DNA of 64,000 bases from Actinomycetes bacterium (GCA_025363815.1 JANYLB010000012.1:21122-85121); one strand, 5' to 3'. Shown: positions 25,572 through 34,357, numbered from the stretch's first letter. The notes: generated from the letters alone by a model not told the origin. Program-made: numbers and translations.

Positions 25572-26750
25572 GTGGCGAGTCCCCAAGCGGCCAAGTCCAT
25601 CCGCGGCAGCACCGCGATCGTCGGGATCGGCCAGACCGCGTTCGGCAAGGGGCTTGTCGACACCGAGCTATCGCTCGCGTGCCAGGCCGTGTCGCTCGCG
25701 CTCGATGACGCGGGCATCGCGCCGGCAGAGATCGACGGGCTCGCTTCGTTCACCCTCGAGCACGATCGCGAGGTCGATCTCGCCCGCAACGTAGGGCTCG
25801 GCGACATCACCTGGTTCTCGCAGGTCGGCTACGGCGGTGGCGCCGCGTGTGGTGTCGTCGGTCAGGCCGCGATGGCTGTCGCCACCGGGCAGGCGAACGT
25901 CGTCGTGGCCTGGCGGGCCCGCAAGCGCGCCGACCCGGCGAGCCGACCATGGGCCCAGGTCGGCGGGCGGCTCGCCGGCAACCACCAGTGGACGCGGCCG
26001 TTCGGTTTGCTCAGACCAGTCGACGAGATCGCGATGCTCACCCGGCGGTACATGCACGAGTTCGGCGCGACCCGCGACCACCTCGCCAACGTGGCGTTGG
26101 CGTTTCGCAAACACGCCAACGCCAACCCGAACGCGGCCATGCACGACAAGATTCTCACGCGCGACCAGTACCTCGCAGCGCGGTGGATCTCCGAACCGCT
26201 ATGCCTGTTCGACAACTGCCTCGAGACCGACGGCGCGCTCGCGGTGGTCATCACCTCGGCCGAACGGGCCAGGGATCTCGCGACGACTCCCGCCTACATC
26301 CACGCGTTCGCGCAAGGAATTCCCCCTCAGCACCAGACCATGACGAACTACTTCAATGAAGACCCCTTGCGCGGACCGGCCTGGGCGTGTGCCTCGCGCC
26401 TCTGGAGAAACGCCGAGGTGACCCCTGCAGACGTGAAGGTCGCACAGCTCTACGACGCGTTCAGCCCGCTCATCCCGCTCTCACTCGAGGGCTACGGGTT
26501 CTGCGAACGCGGTGAGGGCGGGCCCTTCACCGACAACGGGAACCTCGAGTGGCCCGACGGAGGCTTGCCGACGAACACCGCGGGTGGCGGCATGAGTGAG
26601 GCGTATGTGCACGGGTTCAACCTGGTGATCGAAGGCGTGCGGCAGATCCGCGGCACGTCGACGAGCCAGGTCGATGGCGCCGACGTCTCCCTTGTGACCA
26701 GCGGCGAAGGCGTACCGACGAGCGCGCTGCTGCTCACTGTGGACGCCTGA
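25572..26750 (+). CDS. Thiolase-fold protein (SCP-x/Ltp type)
   Basis: A 392-residue thiolase-superfamily protein. The N-terminus reads TAIVGIGQTAFGKG, a GGGAACGVVGQAAMA segment holds a Cys near the nucleophile position, and a KVAQLYDAFSPL then GYGFCERGEGG region follows. The last part is less like classical thiolases. It is coupled by one base to a DUF35 gene, so the pair resembles the Ltp2/DUF35 retro-aldolase system. The GTG start at 25572 is three bases after the hydratase stop. Confidence 0.75.
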   Translation: MASPQAAKSIRGSTAIVGIGQTAFGKGLVDTELSLACQAVSLALDDAGIAPAEIDGLASFTLEHDREVDLARNVGLGDITWFSQVGYGGGAACGVVGQAAMAVATGQANVVVAWRARKRADPASRPWAQVGGRLAGNHQWTRPFGLLRPVDEIAMLTRRYMHEFGATRDHLANVALAFRKHANANPNAAMHDKILTRDQYLAARWISEPLCLFDNCLETDGALAVVITSAERARDLATTPAYIHAFAQGIPPQHQTMTNYFNEDPLRGPAWACASRLWRNAEVTPADVKVAQLYDAFSPLIPLSLEGYGFCERGEGGPFTDNGNLEWPDGGLPTNTAGGGMSEAYVHGFNLVIEGVRQIRGTSTSQVDGADVSLVTSGEGVPTSALLLTVDA

Positions 26751-27187
26751 TGGCCGACGACTTTCTCCTCCCCGATATCGAGGACCCCACATCGGCTCCG
26801 TTCTGGGCCGGCACGGGCCGGGGCGAGTTGACGGTGCAGGCGTGCGGCAGCTGCGGCCGGTGGCGCATGCCGCCCCGGCCGATGTGCCCGCACTGCCGCT
26901 CACTCGAGGTGGAGTGGGTTCCTACCTCGGGGCGCGCGACTGTTTGGTCGTTCGTGATCGCTCACCCACCCCTACTCCCCGCCTACGCGGAGTTCGCGCC
27001 CTACAACGTGATCACAGTCATGCTCGACGACGACCCGCGGATCCGCTTCGTCGGCAACCTGGTGTCCGGCCCCGACGGTTCGATCGGCGAGATCGACGCG
27101 ACAACCATCGTGATCGGAGAACCCGTCGAGGTCGTCTTCACCCGGATCGACGACGTCACCCTCCCGAGATGGGTGCGCCGTTCCTGA
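26750..27187 (+). CDS. DUF35 zinc-ribbon/OB-fold protein
   Basis: A 145-residue DUF35 protein that keeps the zinc ribbon (CGSCGRWRMPPRPMCPHC, about residues 32-49), followed by an OB-fold (GRATVWSFVIAHPPLLPAYAEFAPYNVITVML). These proteins partner thiolase-fold enzymes of acyl-CoA metabolism. Its ATG overlaps the stop of the thiolase-like gene, which supports a stable complex. It differs from the two other DUF35 genes in this window, which have lost the Cys ligands. Confidence 0.85.
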   Translation: MADDFLLPDIEDPTSAPFWAGTGRGELTVQACGSCGRWRMPPRPMCPHCRSLEVEWVPTSGRATVWSFVIAHPPLLPAYAEFAPYNVITVMLDDDPRIRFVGNLVSGPDGSIGEIDATTIVIGEPVEVVFTRIDDVTLPRWVRRS

Positions 27188-27268
27188 TTGCTCGCGAAGC
27201 GGCGCCGGCCTCACCGGAGGGGGGATTCCGGGAGAACGGCGCCGACTTCGTGGCTCTCGGGGGGATCT

Positions 27269-27409
27269 TCAGGCGGCCTTGCGCACGACGTTGCGCTTCA
27301 CGCCGCCGCGGAGAACATCCAGAGTGCGCTCCCACCGGAGCTGTCGGGCGATCCACAGGACGGCCTCGCGGTCGCTCACTTGGTGCTGAGCCTGCATCGC
27401 TGCGTTCAT
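27269..27409 (-). CDS. 46-residue basic small protein under a MerR-type promoter
   Basis: A short frame with a strong Shine-Dalgarno (GGGAGGT, six bases before the ATG at 27409). The product is helical and basic at its end (LRGGVKRNVVRKAA). Upstream on the minus strand TTGACA (27508-27503) and TTTACT (27484-27479) are 18 bp apart and a 26-bp dyad overlaps this spacer, the classic layout of a MerR-controlled promoter. The merR gene is divergent. I do not recognise the protein, but the expression signals make it more than a random frame. Confidence 0.55.
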   Translation of the reverse strand: MNAAMQAQHQVSDREAVLWIARQLRWERTLDVLRGGVKRNVVRKAA

Positions 27410-27470
27410 CGTTACCTCCCTGGAGCTTCTCGGCCCGACTGATCTGTCGGCCTCTATACTTGGTGCCGCA

Positions 27471-27496
27471 ACACTGAGAGTAAACACTCTCAGTGT
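27471..27496. promoter_or_regulatory. 26-bp dyad, likely MerR operator
   Basis: ACACTGAGAG and CTCTCAGTGT are perfect 10-bp inverted arms around TAAACA. The dyad sits between and over the -35 and -10 boxes of the minus-strand promoter for the small gene, as MerR regulators require. Confidence 0.65.
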
Positions 27497-27512
27497 ATCT
27501 GATGTCAACTTA

Positions 27513-27528
27513 TGTGACGACAGTCACA
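27513..27528. promoter_or_regulatory. CRP/GlxR-like site before merR
   Basis: TGTGACGACAGTCACA fits the CRP/GlxR consensus TGTGA-N6-TCACA exactly. It lies 21 bp upstream of the merR GTG and just outside the -35 of the divergent promoter. Confidence 0.5.
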
Positions 27529-27549
27529 AGCTCCTGACTGGGGGATCCG

Positions 27550-28272
27550 GTGACCGAAGAGCCGGCGTTGGACCTTCGAATCGACGACCTGGCCCGCGAC
27601 AGCGGCCTGACTGTCGACACGATCCGCTTCTACCAACGTGAAGGCCTCCTCCCCGCCGCCCTGCGGGTCGGCCGGACGAAGGTCTACGGCCCCGCTCACC
27701 GGGAGCGGCTCGAGCAGATCCGCGACCTCCGCCAGCGACGCTTTTCGCTCGCGGCGATCAAGGCGCTGCTCGATTCGGAGCGGCCGGGCATCGTCGAGGG
27801 AATCTTCGGCGGCAGCACTGCCGACTACTCGCTCGAACAGCTCGTCACCCGCTCAGGCGTCGATCCGGGGCTCGCCTACCGACTTCGAGATTCCGGCCTG
27901 TTGCGCGATCCCGCCGAGTTCGGGCGCGACGCGTACGACGCGGCCGACCTCGACCTCCTACGGGCCGTGGCCGAGCTTGCCCGCCTCGGTCTCCCCGGCG
28001 ACGTGATCGTCGAGCTCACGAACATCTATACCGAAGGCGTCGAACGCATGCAGTCGCAGGTGCTCGACCTGTTCACGGGCAAGCGGGGACCGGGCTGGAA
28101 AGACGCAGACGAGCTGCGAGAGTTCCAGACCAACGCCGCCGCGTCAGCAGGAGAGCTCCTCCCGACCGTGACCCGGATGGTCGGTTACGTGCACCAACGG
28201 ACTCTTCAACGACTCACGTTGGGTGCGATCAGGAATGCCGATCCGTCTCCCGGGCGCGACGAGCTCATCTAG
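27550..28272 (+). CDS. MerR-family transcriptional regulator
   Basis: A 240-residue regulator with an N-terminal MerR winged helix (DDLARDSGLTVDTIRFYQREGLLPAALRVGRTKVYG, residues about 10-45) and a dimerisation helix region RLEQIRDLRQRRFSLAAIKALL. The long C-terminus has a second, MerR-like repeat (YSLEQLVTRSGVDPGLAYRLRDSGLL). No Cys metal site is evident, so an organic effector is likelier than a metal. The GTG start has GGGGGA upstream. The dyad at 27471-27496 is its probable target. Confidence 0.85.
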   Translation: MTEEPALDLRIDDLARDSGLTVDTIRFYQREGLLPAALRVGRTKVYGPAHRERLEQIRDLRQRRFSLAAIKALLDSERPGIVEGIFGGSTADYSLEQLVTRSGVDPGLAYRLRDSGLLRDPAEFGRDAYDAADLDLLRAVAELARLGLPGDVIVELTNIYTEGVERMQSQVLDLFTGKRGPGWKDADELREFQTNAAASAGELLPTVTRMVGYVHQRTLQRLTLGAIRNADPSPGRDELI

Positions 28273-28293
28273 GAGCTCGTTGCCGCGATCGGG

Positions 28294-29457
28294 TCAGTCG
28301 TCGAGGTCCCAGATCCGACGGGCGTTGCCGCCGGTGATCTTCGCCCGCTCGCCTTCGGGCAGCTGACGCATCGTGTCCTCGATGGTCTTGCGCGAGTAAG
28401 GCCAATCATTGCCGTGGTGGGGATAGTCGCTCGACCACATCATGTTGTCGACGCCGATCTCGTGACGGAGCGTGATCCCGGCGCGATCGGTGATGAACGT
28501 CGCCGCGTTGTTGCGATACCAGTAGGTCGACGGCGGCTCGCTGATCGGGAGCTGACCCCAGGCGCGGTTGCGCCAGTACCGGTCGTCGAGCGCCTCGAGC
28601 AGGTGCGGCAACCAGCCCACGCCAGTCTCGATCCAGCACACCTGCAGCTGTGGAAACCGCTCGTAGACACCTTGGAAGAGCATCGCGGTGATGTTCCCTG
28701 CCGCCATCGAGAACACGTGGCTCATGCCACCGATCGCCTTGGCCCTGGCCGCCTCGGTATCCATCTGGTAGAGCTGGTTACCCGACTTCGCGGCGGCCTT
28801 GCGGCCCGACGCTCGCTGGGCGCGACTGATGATGTTGATGTGCACCGACACCGGCATTCCCTCGTCGCACGCCGCGGCCCAGAACGGGTCGTCTTCGGGT
28901 GAGAGGCTCGTTTTTCCCGACGGCCAGTTCGAGATCACGACTCCCTTGGCGCCGCGGGCCTTCGCCTTGCGGAGCGCGTCGATCGAGGTGTCAATGCCGA
29001 GGGATGGGATCTGCGGGAGACCGATGAGGCGCTTGCGGTCCGGCGCGCAGAACTCCTCGAGGAGGAAGTTGTTGTACGCCTCGACGCCTGCGAGCACAAA
29101 ATTGTCGTCGTCGTCGCCCAAGAAATGGCTCATCGTTCGTTGGGGTGCGAACAGCACCTCGGCCCAAACGCCGTCGGTGTCCATGTCCTTCAGCCGCTCG
29201 GTGCCGTTGTAGCAGCCGGCGCGGGCCTCTTCGTAGGTGACCCCGAACCAGCGAAATTTGTCCCACGCCATGCCCGGCGTGGCGACGAGGCCAATTGGGT
29301 CCGGGTCACCGCCGACCGCGGTTTGCCAGGCGTCGCCACCCTCGTGGTCCTTCACCAGCTTCGGCGCCTTGTCCCGGTATTTCTCGGGCAACCAGTTGGT
29401 CCAGATGTCGGGCGGCTCGAGGATGTGGCAGTCGGCGTCGACGATTCGGTCGGGCAT
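28294..29457 (-). CDS. Amidohydrolase-2 family metal-dependent hydrolase
   Basis: A 387-residue TIM-barrel hydrolase: VDADCHILEPPDIW (metal-binding DxH), a HIN segment in the middle, WIETGVGWLPHLLEA and WSSDYPHHGNDWP (late Asp/His ligands). This family includes decarboxylases and hydrolases of aromatic or ring-cleaved acids and is abundant in actinobacterial steroid and terpene clusters. The ATG at 29457 has GGAGG upstream. It is divergent from the CoA-transferase gene across a region with a perfect CTGAC-type palindrome. Substrate unknown. Confidence 0.82.
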   Translation of the reverse strand: MPDRIVDADCHILEPPDIWTNWLPEKYRDKAPKLVKDHEGGDAWQTAVGGDPDPIGLVATPGMAWDKFRWFGVTYEEARAGCYNGTERLKDMDTDGVWAEVLFAPQRTMSHFLGDDDDNFVLAGVEAYNNFLLEEFCAPDRKRLIGLPQIPSLGIDTSIDALRKAKARGAKGVVISNWPSGKTSLSPEDDPFWAAACDEGMPVSVHINIISRAQRASGRKAAAKSGNQLYQMDTEAARAKAIGGMSHVFSMAAGNITAMLFQGVYERFPQLQVCWIETGVGWLPHLLEALDDRYWRNRAWGQLPISEPPSTYWYRNNAATFITDRAGITLRHEIGVDNMMWSSDYPHHGNDWPYSRKTIEDTMRQLPEGERAKITGGNARRIWDLDD

Positions 29458-29484
29458 GGCTCGTCCTCCGGGAGTGCGGGTCGG

Positions 29485-29511
29485 CGTCCAACAGTTGGGA
29501 CGTCCAACAGT
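29485..29511. repeat. Two 11-bp direct repeats, 16 bp apart
   Basis: CGTCCAACAGT occurs at 29485-29495 and 29501-29511. The pair lies beside the CTGAC palindrome (29515-29530) in the divergent promoter region and could be a further regulator site. Confidence 0.4.
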
Positions 29512-29514
29512 AGG

Positions 29515-29530
29515 CTGACACGAGCGTCAG
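29515..29530. promoter_or_regulatory. Perfect CTGAC-N6-GTCAG palindrome
   Basis: CTGACACGAGCGTCAG has perfect 5-bp arms and TGAC/GTCA cores. It is 42 bp before the CoA-transferase GTG and 57 bp before the divergent amidohydrolase ATG. Confidence 0.55.
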
Positions 29531-29572
29531 GAAAAGTGCCCCCGACAACTAAGCATCTGGAGAAGAGACGAC

Positions 29573-31864
29573 GTGGCGACGCCTCTGTTGCAGGGCCTGG
29601 CGGTGGTGGACCTCGCGAGTGAGCCCGCTGTCATGACCGGACGCATCCTCGCGGATCTCGGCGCCGACGTGGTGCGCCCCGAGCTCGAGTCGGGCGATCC
29701 GGGCCGCGCGGACGCACCTCGGTTCGCGGCGTGGAACGCCGGAAAGCGTTCTGTGGTGGTGAGCGGGTCCGACGATCCGGCGTTACTGGCTCTGGTTGGC
29801 GAGGCCCAGGTGGTCATCGACACCCCAGGGTGTCCCGGGGTGCTCGACGTCGACCCGAGCGCCGGCCCGGGTGCAGTTTGGGTCCGGGTCACCCCCTTCG
29901 GACTCGACGGTCCTCGTTCGGGTTGGCGGGCAACCGATCTCGGAGTGATGGCCGCGAGCGGCAACCTCTTCTGCACCGGCGATCCGGACCGCCAGCCCGT
30001 GCGCTGCGCCGAACCCGCGTCGTACGCACACACCGGACCAGAAGCGGCCTTCGCCGCGCTCACTGCGCTCGCGAGCGGTCGACCCCAGATCGTCGACGTC
30101 TCCATGCAAGAGGTCGTGTTCGTCGCGAACATGACGACACCGGCGCGCTTCCCACAGACGGGGTTCCGTGGCGCGCGCAGGGGGGCGAACATCGGTCGCA
30201 CGCGCGAGATCTGGCCGACGCTCGACGGGTTCGTGAGCTTCGGGCTGCGCGGCGGCAAGGCCCGCGTCGCGAGCCTCGTACTCCTCACCTCTCTCGTCGA
30301 CACACCGGCCCTGCGAGCGATGGACTGGTCGGAGTACTCACCCAACACGGCCGACGATGCAACGTTGCGGGCCATCGAGGCCGACGTCGCCGAGTACTTC
30401 GCACAGCACACGATGCAGGAGCTGTACGACATCGCGTGCGAGACGAACCTGATGCTCGCGCCGACCAACTCTCCACGTGAGGTGCACGCGAGCGCGCAGC
30501 TCGACGCACGAGGGTTCTTCGGTCCGGTAGGTGACGACGCGCGCTTCCCCCGGTCGTTCGCAGTTGTCCGGGCCGCCGATGGCAACGTCGCATCCGCCCG
30601 CCCCTCCGCGCCCGCACCCGAGCTCGGCTCCACCGCCATCGAAGATGCATTGGGTCGACCGAGCCCCTCAGCGCACCACTATCGACCAAACGGAGCCGGC
30701 GGTGTGGGTGTATCGCCGGCGTGGAACGGTTTGAAGATCTTGGAGTTCGGATCGGGCGCGGCAGGACCGATCGCGACGCGTTATTTCGCGGAGCACGGGG
30801 CGACGGTGCTGCGGGTCGAGAGCACGAGCCGGCCCGACTTCCTGCGGGTGTACGCCCTCGGACCGAAGAATCCCCACGGGCTGGAGGGGTCACCGATGTA
30901 TGACGGTTTGAACGTCGGGAAGGCCGACGTGACGTTCAACCTGAAACACCCCAAAGCCGTCGAGCTCGTCCGTCGGCTCGCGCTCGACTGGGCCGATGTG
31001 GTGGCTGAGAACTTCGCGCCGCGTGCGATGAAGGGATTCGGGCTCGACTACGACACGCTCGTGACCCATCGACCCGACCTGGTGATGGTCAGTGCCTGCC
31101 TCAACGGCCAGACCGGGCCCCACAAGGACTACCCGGGGTTCGGCGGGCAAGGCTCGGCGCTCTCGGGGTACAACTGGTTGACCGGCTGGCCCGATCGCGA
31201 GCCCGTCGGCCCTCACGGAACCATCACCGACTCGCTCGCTCCTCGCTTCGTCGCCACCGCTGTCGCAGCCGGGCTCCTTCACCGCCGCCGCACAGGTCGC
31301 GGTGTGTACCTCGACGTGAGCCAGGTCGAGGCAGCCCTGTACACGCTGTCGCCGTGGCTGATCCGATACGCGCGCGACGGTGTGAGCGGTACGCGCATGG
31401 GCAACGATCATCCGGGCGCGCTCCTCCACGGCCTCTTCCCATGCGCCGATGAAGGCGACATCGGCGACCGATGGGTCGCCATTGCCGCGTGGACCGACGA
31501 CGAGCAGACACGGCTACACGCGATCACCGGACCCGACGTCGCCGCGTGGACCGCCAGTCGAACCCGCATCGAAGTTGCCGACGCACTCCAGGCGGTCGGG
31601 GTCGAAGCCGTACCCGTCGAGGACTTCGCTGACCTGCACGACGATCCCCAAGTCGCGCACCGCGAGCACTTCGTCGCGCTCACCCACCCGTTCCTTGGCG
31701 ATGGACTCTACGAACGAAACGGCTTTCGACTTTCGGACGCCCCGAGTGGGTACTCCCGTAGTGGTCCGACCCTCGGCCAGGATCAGGATTGGGTGCTCGA
31801 CGAAGTCCTGGGGCTCTCCCCCTCCGAACGGGCCGAGCTGGCCGACGACGGGGTCTTCGACTGA
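29573..31864 (+). CDS. Double-domain CaiB/BaiF (family III) CoA-transferase
   Basis: A 763-residue protein with two family III CoA-transferase units, about residues 1-370 and 385-763, twice the usual length. Each half opens with a characteristic strand (LAVVDLASEP, LKILEFGSGAAGP). The first half has WRATDLGVMAASG, where Asp122 fits the catalytic Asp. In the second half the equivalent is PGFGGQGSALSG, with Gly where Asp is expected, so only one half looks active, as in two-subunit transferases such as BbsEF. It moves CoA between acids. GTG at 29573 has GGAGAAG upstream. Confidence 0.85.
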   Translation: MATPLLQGLAVVDLASEPAVMTGRILADLGADVVRPELESGDPGRADAPRFAAWNAGKRSVVVSGSDDPALLALVGEAQVVIDTPGCPGVLDVDPSAGPGAVWVRVTPFGLDGPRSGWRATDLGVMAASGNLFCTGDPDRQPVRCAEPASYAHTGPEAAFAALTALASGRPQIVDVSMQEVVFVANMTTPARFPQTGFRGARRGANIGRTREIWPTLDGFVSFGLRGGKARVASLVLLTSLVDTPALRAMDWSEYSPNTADDATLRAIEADVAEYFAQHTMQELYDIACETNLMLAPTNSPREVHASAQLDARGFFGPVGDDARFPRSFAVVRAADGNVASARPSAPAPELGSTAIEDALGRPSPSAHHYRPNGAGGVGVSPAWNGLKILEFGSGAAGPIATRYFAEHGATVLRVESTSRPDFLRVYALGPKNPHGLEGSPMYDGLNVGKADVTFNLKHPKAVELVRRLALDWADVVAENFAPRAMKGFGLDYDTLVTHRPDLVMVSACLNGQTGPHKDYPGFGGQGSALSGYNWLTGWPDREPVGPHGTITDSLAPRFVATAVAAGLLHRRRTGRGVYLDVSQVEAALYTLSPWLIRYARDGVSGTRMGNDHPGALLHGLFPCADEGDIGDRWVAIAAWTDDEQTRLHAITGPDVAAWTASRTRIEVADALQAVGVEAVPVEDFADLHDDPQVAHREHFVALTHPFLGDGLYERNGFRLSDAPSGYSRSGPTLGQDQDWVLDEVLGLSPSERAELADDGVFD

Positions 31865-31895
31865 ACGGCTATCGCGCCCAGCGCGGATCCTCGAC

Positions 31896-31910
31896 CTGAC
31901 GCCCCGTCAG
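31896..31910. promoter_or_regulatory. CTGAC-N5-GTCAG palindrome before fadE30
   Basis: CTGACGCCCCGTCAG has the same arms as the 16-bp sites but a spacer one base shorter. It lies 25 bp before the fadE30 ATG. A TATTCT box (31921-31926) nine bases before the ATG fits a leaderless promoter just downstream of it. Confidence 0.4.
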
Positions 31911-31935
31911 ATCTCGGGACTATTCTCCCGATCCG

Positions 31936-33150
31936 ATGGATCTCACGTTCTCCGCAGCCGACGACGCCTTCCGCGTCGAGGCCCGAGCGTGGCTCAGCGA
32001 GCAGCTCACCGGTGATTTCGCGGGTGTGAGAGGCCGTGGCGGACCGGGCGACGAGCACGAGCTGTTCGACGAGCGACTCGCGTGGGAGCGCGCCCTCGGC
32101 GCGGCCCGGTGGACGTGCCTGTCGTTCCCCGAGCAGTACGGCGGGCGCGAGGCCACCCTCCTGCAGCAGGTGATCTTCTACGAGGAGTACGCCCGCGCCG
32201 GTGGGCCCGGACGCGTCGGCATCGTCGGTGAAGGCCTGATCGGCCCGACCATCCTCCACTTCGGCACCGACGAGCAGCGAGCCCGCTTTCTCCCGAAGAT
32301 CGCAAGCGGTGAGGAGCTCTGGTGTCAGGGCTACTCGGAACCCAACGCCGGCTCCGACCTCGCGAACATCCAGACACGGGCCGAGCTCGTCTCTGGTCCT
32401 GACGGCGACGAGTGGACCATCACCGGCCAGAAGACCTGGACGTCACTGGCACAGTGGTCCGATTGGTGCTTCGTGCTCTGTCGCACCGACCGGACGACGC
32501 CCCGCCACCGCGGGATCTCCTACCTGCTGGTACCGATGCGACAAGCAGGAATCGAAATCCGCCCGATCATCCAGCTCACCGGCACCTCGGAGTTCAACGA
32601 GACCTTCTTCGACGGCGCGCGCACCGCGGCCGAGAACGTGGTCGGCGACATCAACGGCGGCTGGCGTGTCGCAATGGGCACGCTCGCCTTCGAGCGAGGC
32701 GCCTCAACGCTCGGCCAGCAACTCACCTTCGAGCACGAGCTGAACGCGATCACCCGGGTCGCACAGAAGAACGGCACCGCCGCCGAACCGGTAACGCGCC
32801 AACGCATCGCCGACATGTGGATCGGGTTGCGGATCATGCGCTACACCGCATTGCGAAGCCTGAGCGCCATGGGAAGCGGCGAGCTCACTCCTCAGACCGC
32901 GATTCACAAGCTCTACTGGGCGAGTCTCCACCGCGCGCTCGGCGAGCTCGCCGTCGATGTGCTCGGCGCCGACGCGATGATCGCCGAGGGAGTCTCCGGC
33001 GACGGGGCTTCATACGAGCTTGGCCCCGCGCAGCGACTGTTGTTGTGGACGCGCGCCGACACGATCTACGGCGGTTCGAATCAGGTACAACGCAACATCA
33101 TCGGCGAGCGGGCGCTCGGCCTGCCGCCCGAGCCGAAGGTGACATCTTGA
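31936..33150 (+). CDS. fadE30: Acyl-CoA dehydrogenase, FadE30-like
   Basis: A flavoprotein of 404 residues with the acyl-CoA dehydrogenase fold (SEPNAGSDLA, ITGQKTWTSLAQWSDW, RADTIYGGSNQVQRNIIGERALGLP). FadE30 in Mycobacterium dehydrogenates the HIP-derived CoA ester (5-OH-HIC-CoA) during rings C/D catabolism. I assign it mainly because it is followed by an IpdF-like SDR with which it overlaps, as in Rv3559c-Rv3560c. General FadE function is certain, the exact substrate is inferred. It starts with ATG at 31936. Confidence 0.72.
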   Translation: MDLTFSAADDAFRVEARAWLSEQLTGDFAGVRGRGGPGDEHELFDERLAWERALGAARWTCLSFPEQYGGREATLLQQVIFYEEYARAGGPGRVGIVGEGLIGPTILHFGTDEQRARFLPKIASGEELWCQGYSEPNAGSDLANIQTRAELVSGPDGDEWTITGQKTWTSLAQWSDWCFVLCRTDRTTPRHRGISYLLVPMRQAGIEIRPIIQLTGTSEFNETFFDGARTAAENVVGDINGGWRVAMGTLAFERGASTLGQQLTFEHELNAITRVAQKNGTAAEPVTRQRIADMWIGLRIMRYTALRSLSAMGSGELTPQTAIHKLYWASLHRALGELAVDVLGADAMIAEGVSGDGASYELGPAQRLLLWTRADTIYGGSNQVQRNIIGERALGLPPEPKVTS

Positions 33151-33923
33151 GCATCCCGCAACCACCCGCGTATCCCGAGGGGAAGGCGCTCCTCGACGGC
33201 CGAGCCGTGCTTGTAACAGCGGCCGCCGGAACAGGGATCGGCTTCGCCACCGCACTGCGATGCGCGGAGGAAGGCGCCCGCCTCGTGATCAGCGATTCCC
33301 ACGAGCGCCGTCTCGCCGAGGCCGCCGAGAAGCTCGGAGACGCCGTAGCCGCCGCGGTTCCGTGCGACGTCACCGACGAAGACCAAGTGCAGCGGCTGTT
33401 CGCCGCGGCCGAAGATGCCACCGGCGGGATCGACGTGCTCGTGAACAACGCCGGCCTCGGTGGTCAGGTCGATCTCGTCGACATGACCGACGATCAGTGG
33501 CTGAAGGTCCTCGACGTAACGCTCAATGGCACGTTCCGCTGCATGCGGACCGCGCTCCGGCTCATGACCCCTCGCCGAGCCGGTGTGATCGTCAACAACG
33601 CGTCGGTGCTCGGCTGGCGCGCGCAGGCAGGCCAAGCCCACTACGCCGCCGCGAAGGCAGGCGTGATGGCACTCACCCGGTGCGCAGCGATCGAGGCGGC
33701 GCCATCGGGTGTGCGGGTCAACGCGGTTGCGCCCAGCTTGGCGATGCATCCGTTTCTCGCCAAGGCCAGCAGCGAGGAGCTACTCACCGAGCTCACCGAG
33801 CGCGAGGCATTCGGCCGCGCCGCACAACCGTGGGAGGTCGCGAACGTGATCGTGTTCCTGGCCAGCGACTACTCGTCGTACATGACCGGCGAGGTGCTCT
33901 CCGTGTCGAGTCAGCACCCTTGA
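33147..33923 (+). CDS. ipdF: IpdF-like short-chain dehydrogenase (HIP pathway)
   Basis: A 258-residue SDR. VLVTAAAGTGIGFATALRCAEEGARLVISDSHERR is the coenzyme-binding region in the distinctive AAGTGIG form I associate with IpdF, followed by NNAG and HYAAAK with catalytic Tyr/Lys. IpdF oxidises the 5-hydroxyl of a HIP-derived CoA ester to a ketone before ring cleavage. The TTG at 33147 has AAGGTG upstream and overlaps the fadE30 stop. The conserved partner order supports the call, and other SDR roles are possible. Confidence 0.75.
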   Translation: MSIPQPPAYPEGKALLDGRAVLVTAAAGTGIGFATALRCAEEGARLVISDSHERRLAEAAEKLGDAVAAAVPCDVTDEDQVQRLFAAAEDATGGIDVLVNNAGLGGQVDLVDMTDDQWLKVLDVTLNGTFRCMRTALRLMTPRRAGVIVNNASVLGWRAQAGQAHYAAAKAGVMALTRCAAIEAAPSGVRVNAVAPSLAMHPFLAKASSEELLTELTEREAFGRAAQPWEVANVIVFLASDYSSYMTGEVLSVSSQHP

Positions 33924-34357
33924 TGGTCGACAAGGCCGCGTTGGGTCAGGCGGGAAAGCCGTTCGCCATGCCGATCGAGCGGGGAAAGATCCGCGAGTAC
34001 GCACGCGCGATCGGCTCATCGCACCCCGACTACATCGACGCCGACGACCCGGTGGTGCCCGCGCACTTCCTAACGACCACGTTCTTCTGGGAGAACGACA
34101 CAGGCAATCCGTGGGACCGCGTGGCGATGTCGCCGCAACGGGGAATGCACGCCGAGCAGGAGTACGTGTTTCACGGCGAGCCACCCCGGGCGGGCATTCG
34201 GCTGATGTGCACGAGCCGGATTGACAAGATCTATGAGAAGACCAGCCGTAGCGGGAACGAGCTCACCTTCGTGGAGATGGTCACCGAGTTCCGCGATTCC
34301 CGAGGCGTGCTCGTCGCCGAGGCCAAGATGACTGCGGTCGAAACCGGCGAAGCATGA
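33923..34357 (+). CDS. Hotdog dehydratase subunit, ChsH2-like N-domain without DUF35
   Basis: A 144-residue MaoC-like N-terminal hotdog (FAS1-type) protein: FAMPIERGKIREYARAIGSSHPDYI, then VVPAHFLTTTFFW and MHAEQEYVFHGEPPRAG. In Mycobacterium the matching ChsH2 hotdog is fused to a DUF35 domain; here it stands alone. The gene overlaps ipdF by one base and the next MaoC gene by four, so a heteromeric hydratase is likely, with this subunit shaping the substrate site and the next supplying Asp/His. Confidence 0.75.
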   Translation: MVDKAALGQAGKPFAMPIERGKIREYARAIGSSHPDYIDADDPVVPAHFLTTTFFWENDTGNPWDRVAMSPQRGMHAEQEYVFHGEPPRAGIRLMCTSRIDKIYEKTSRSGNELTFVEMVTEFRDSRGVLVAEAKMTAVETGEA

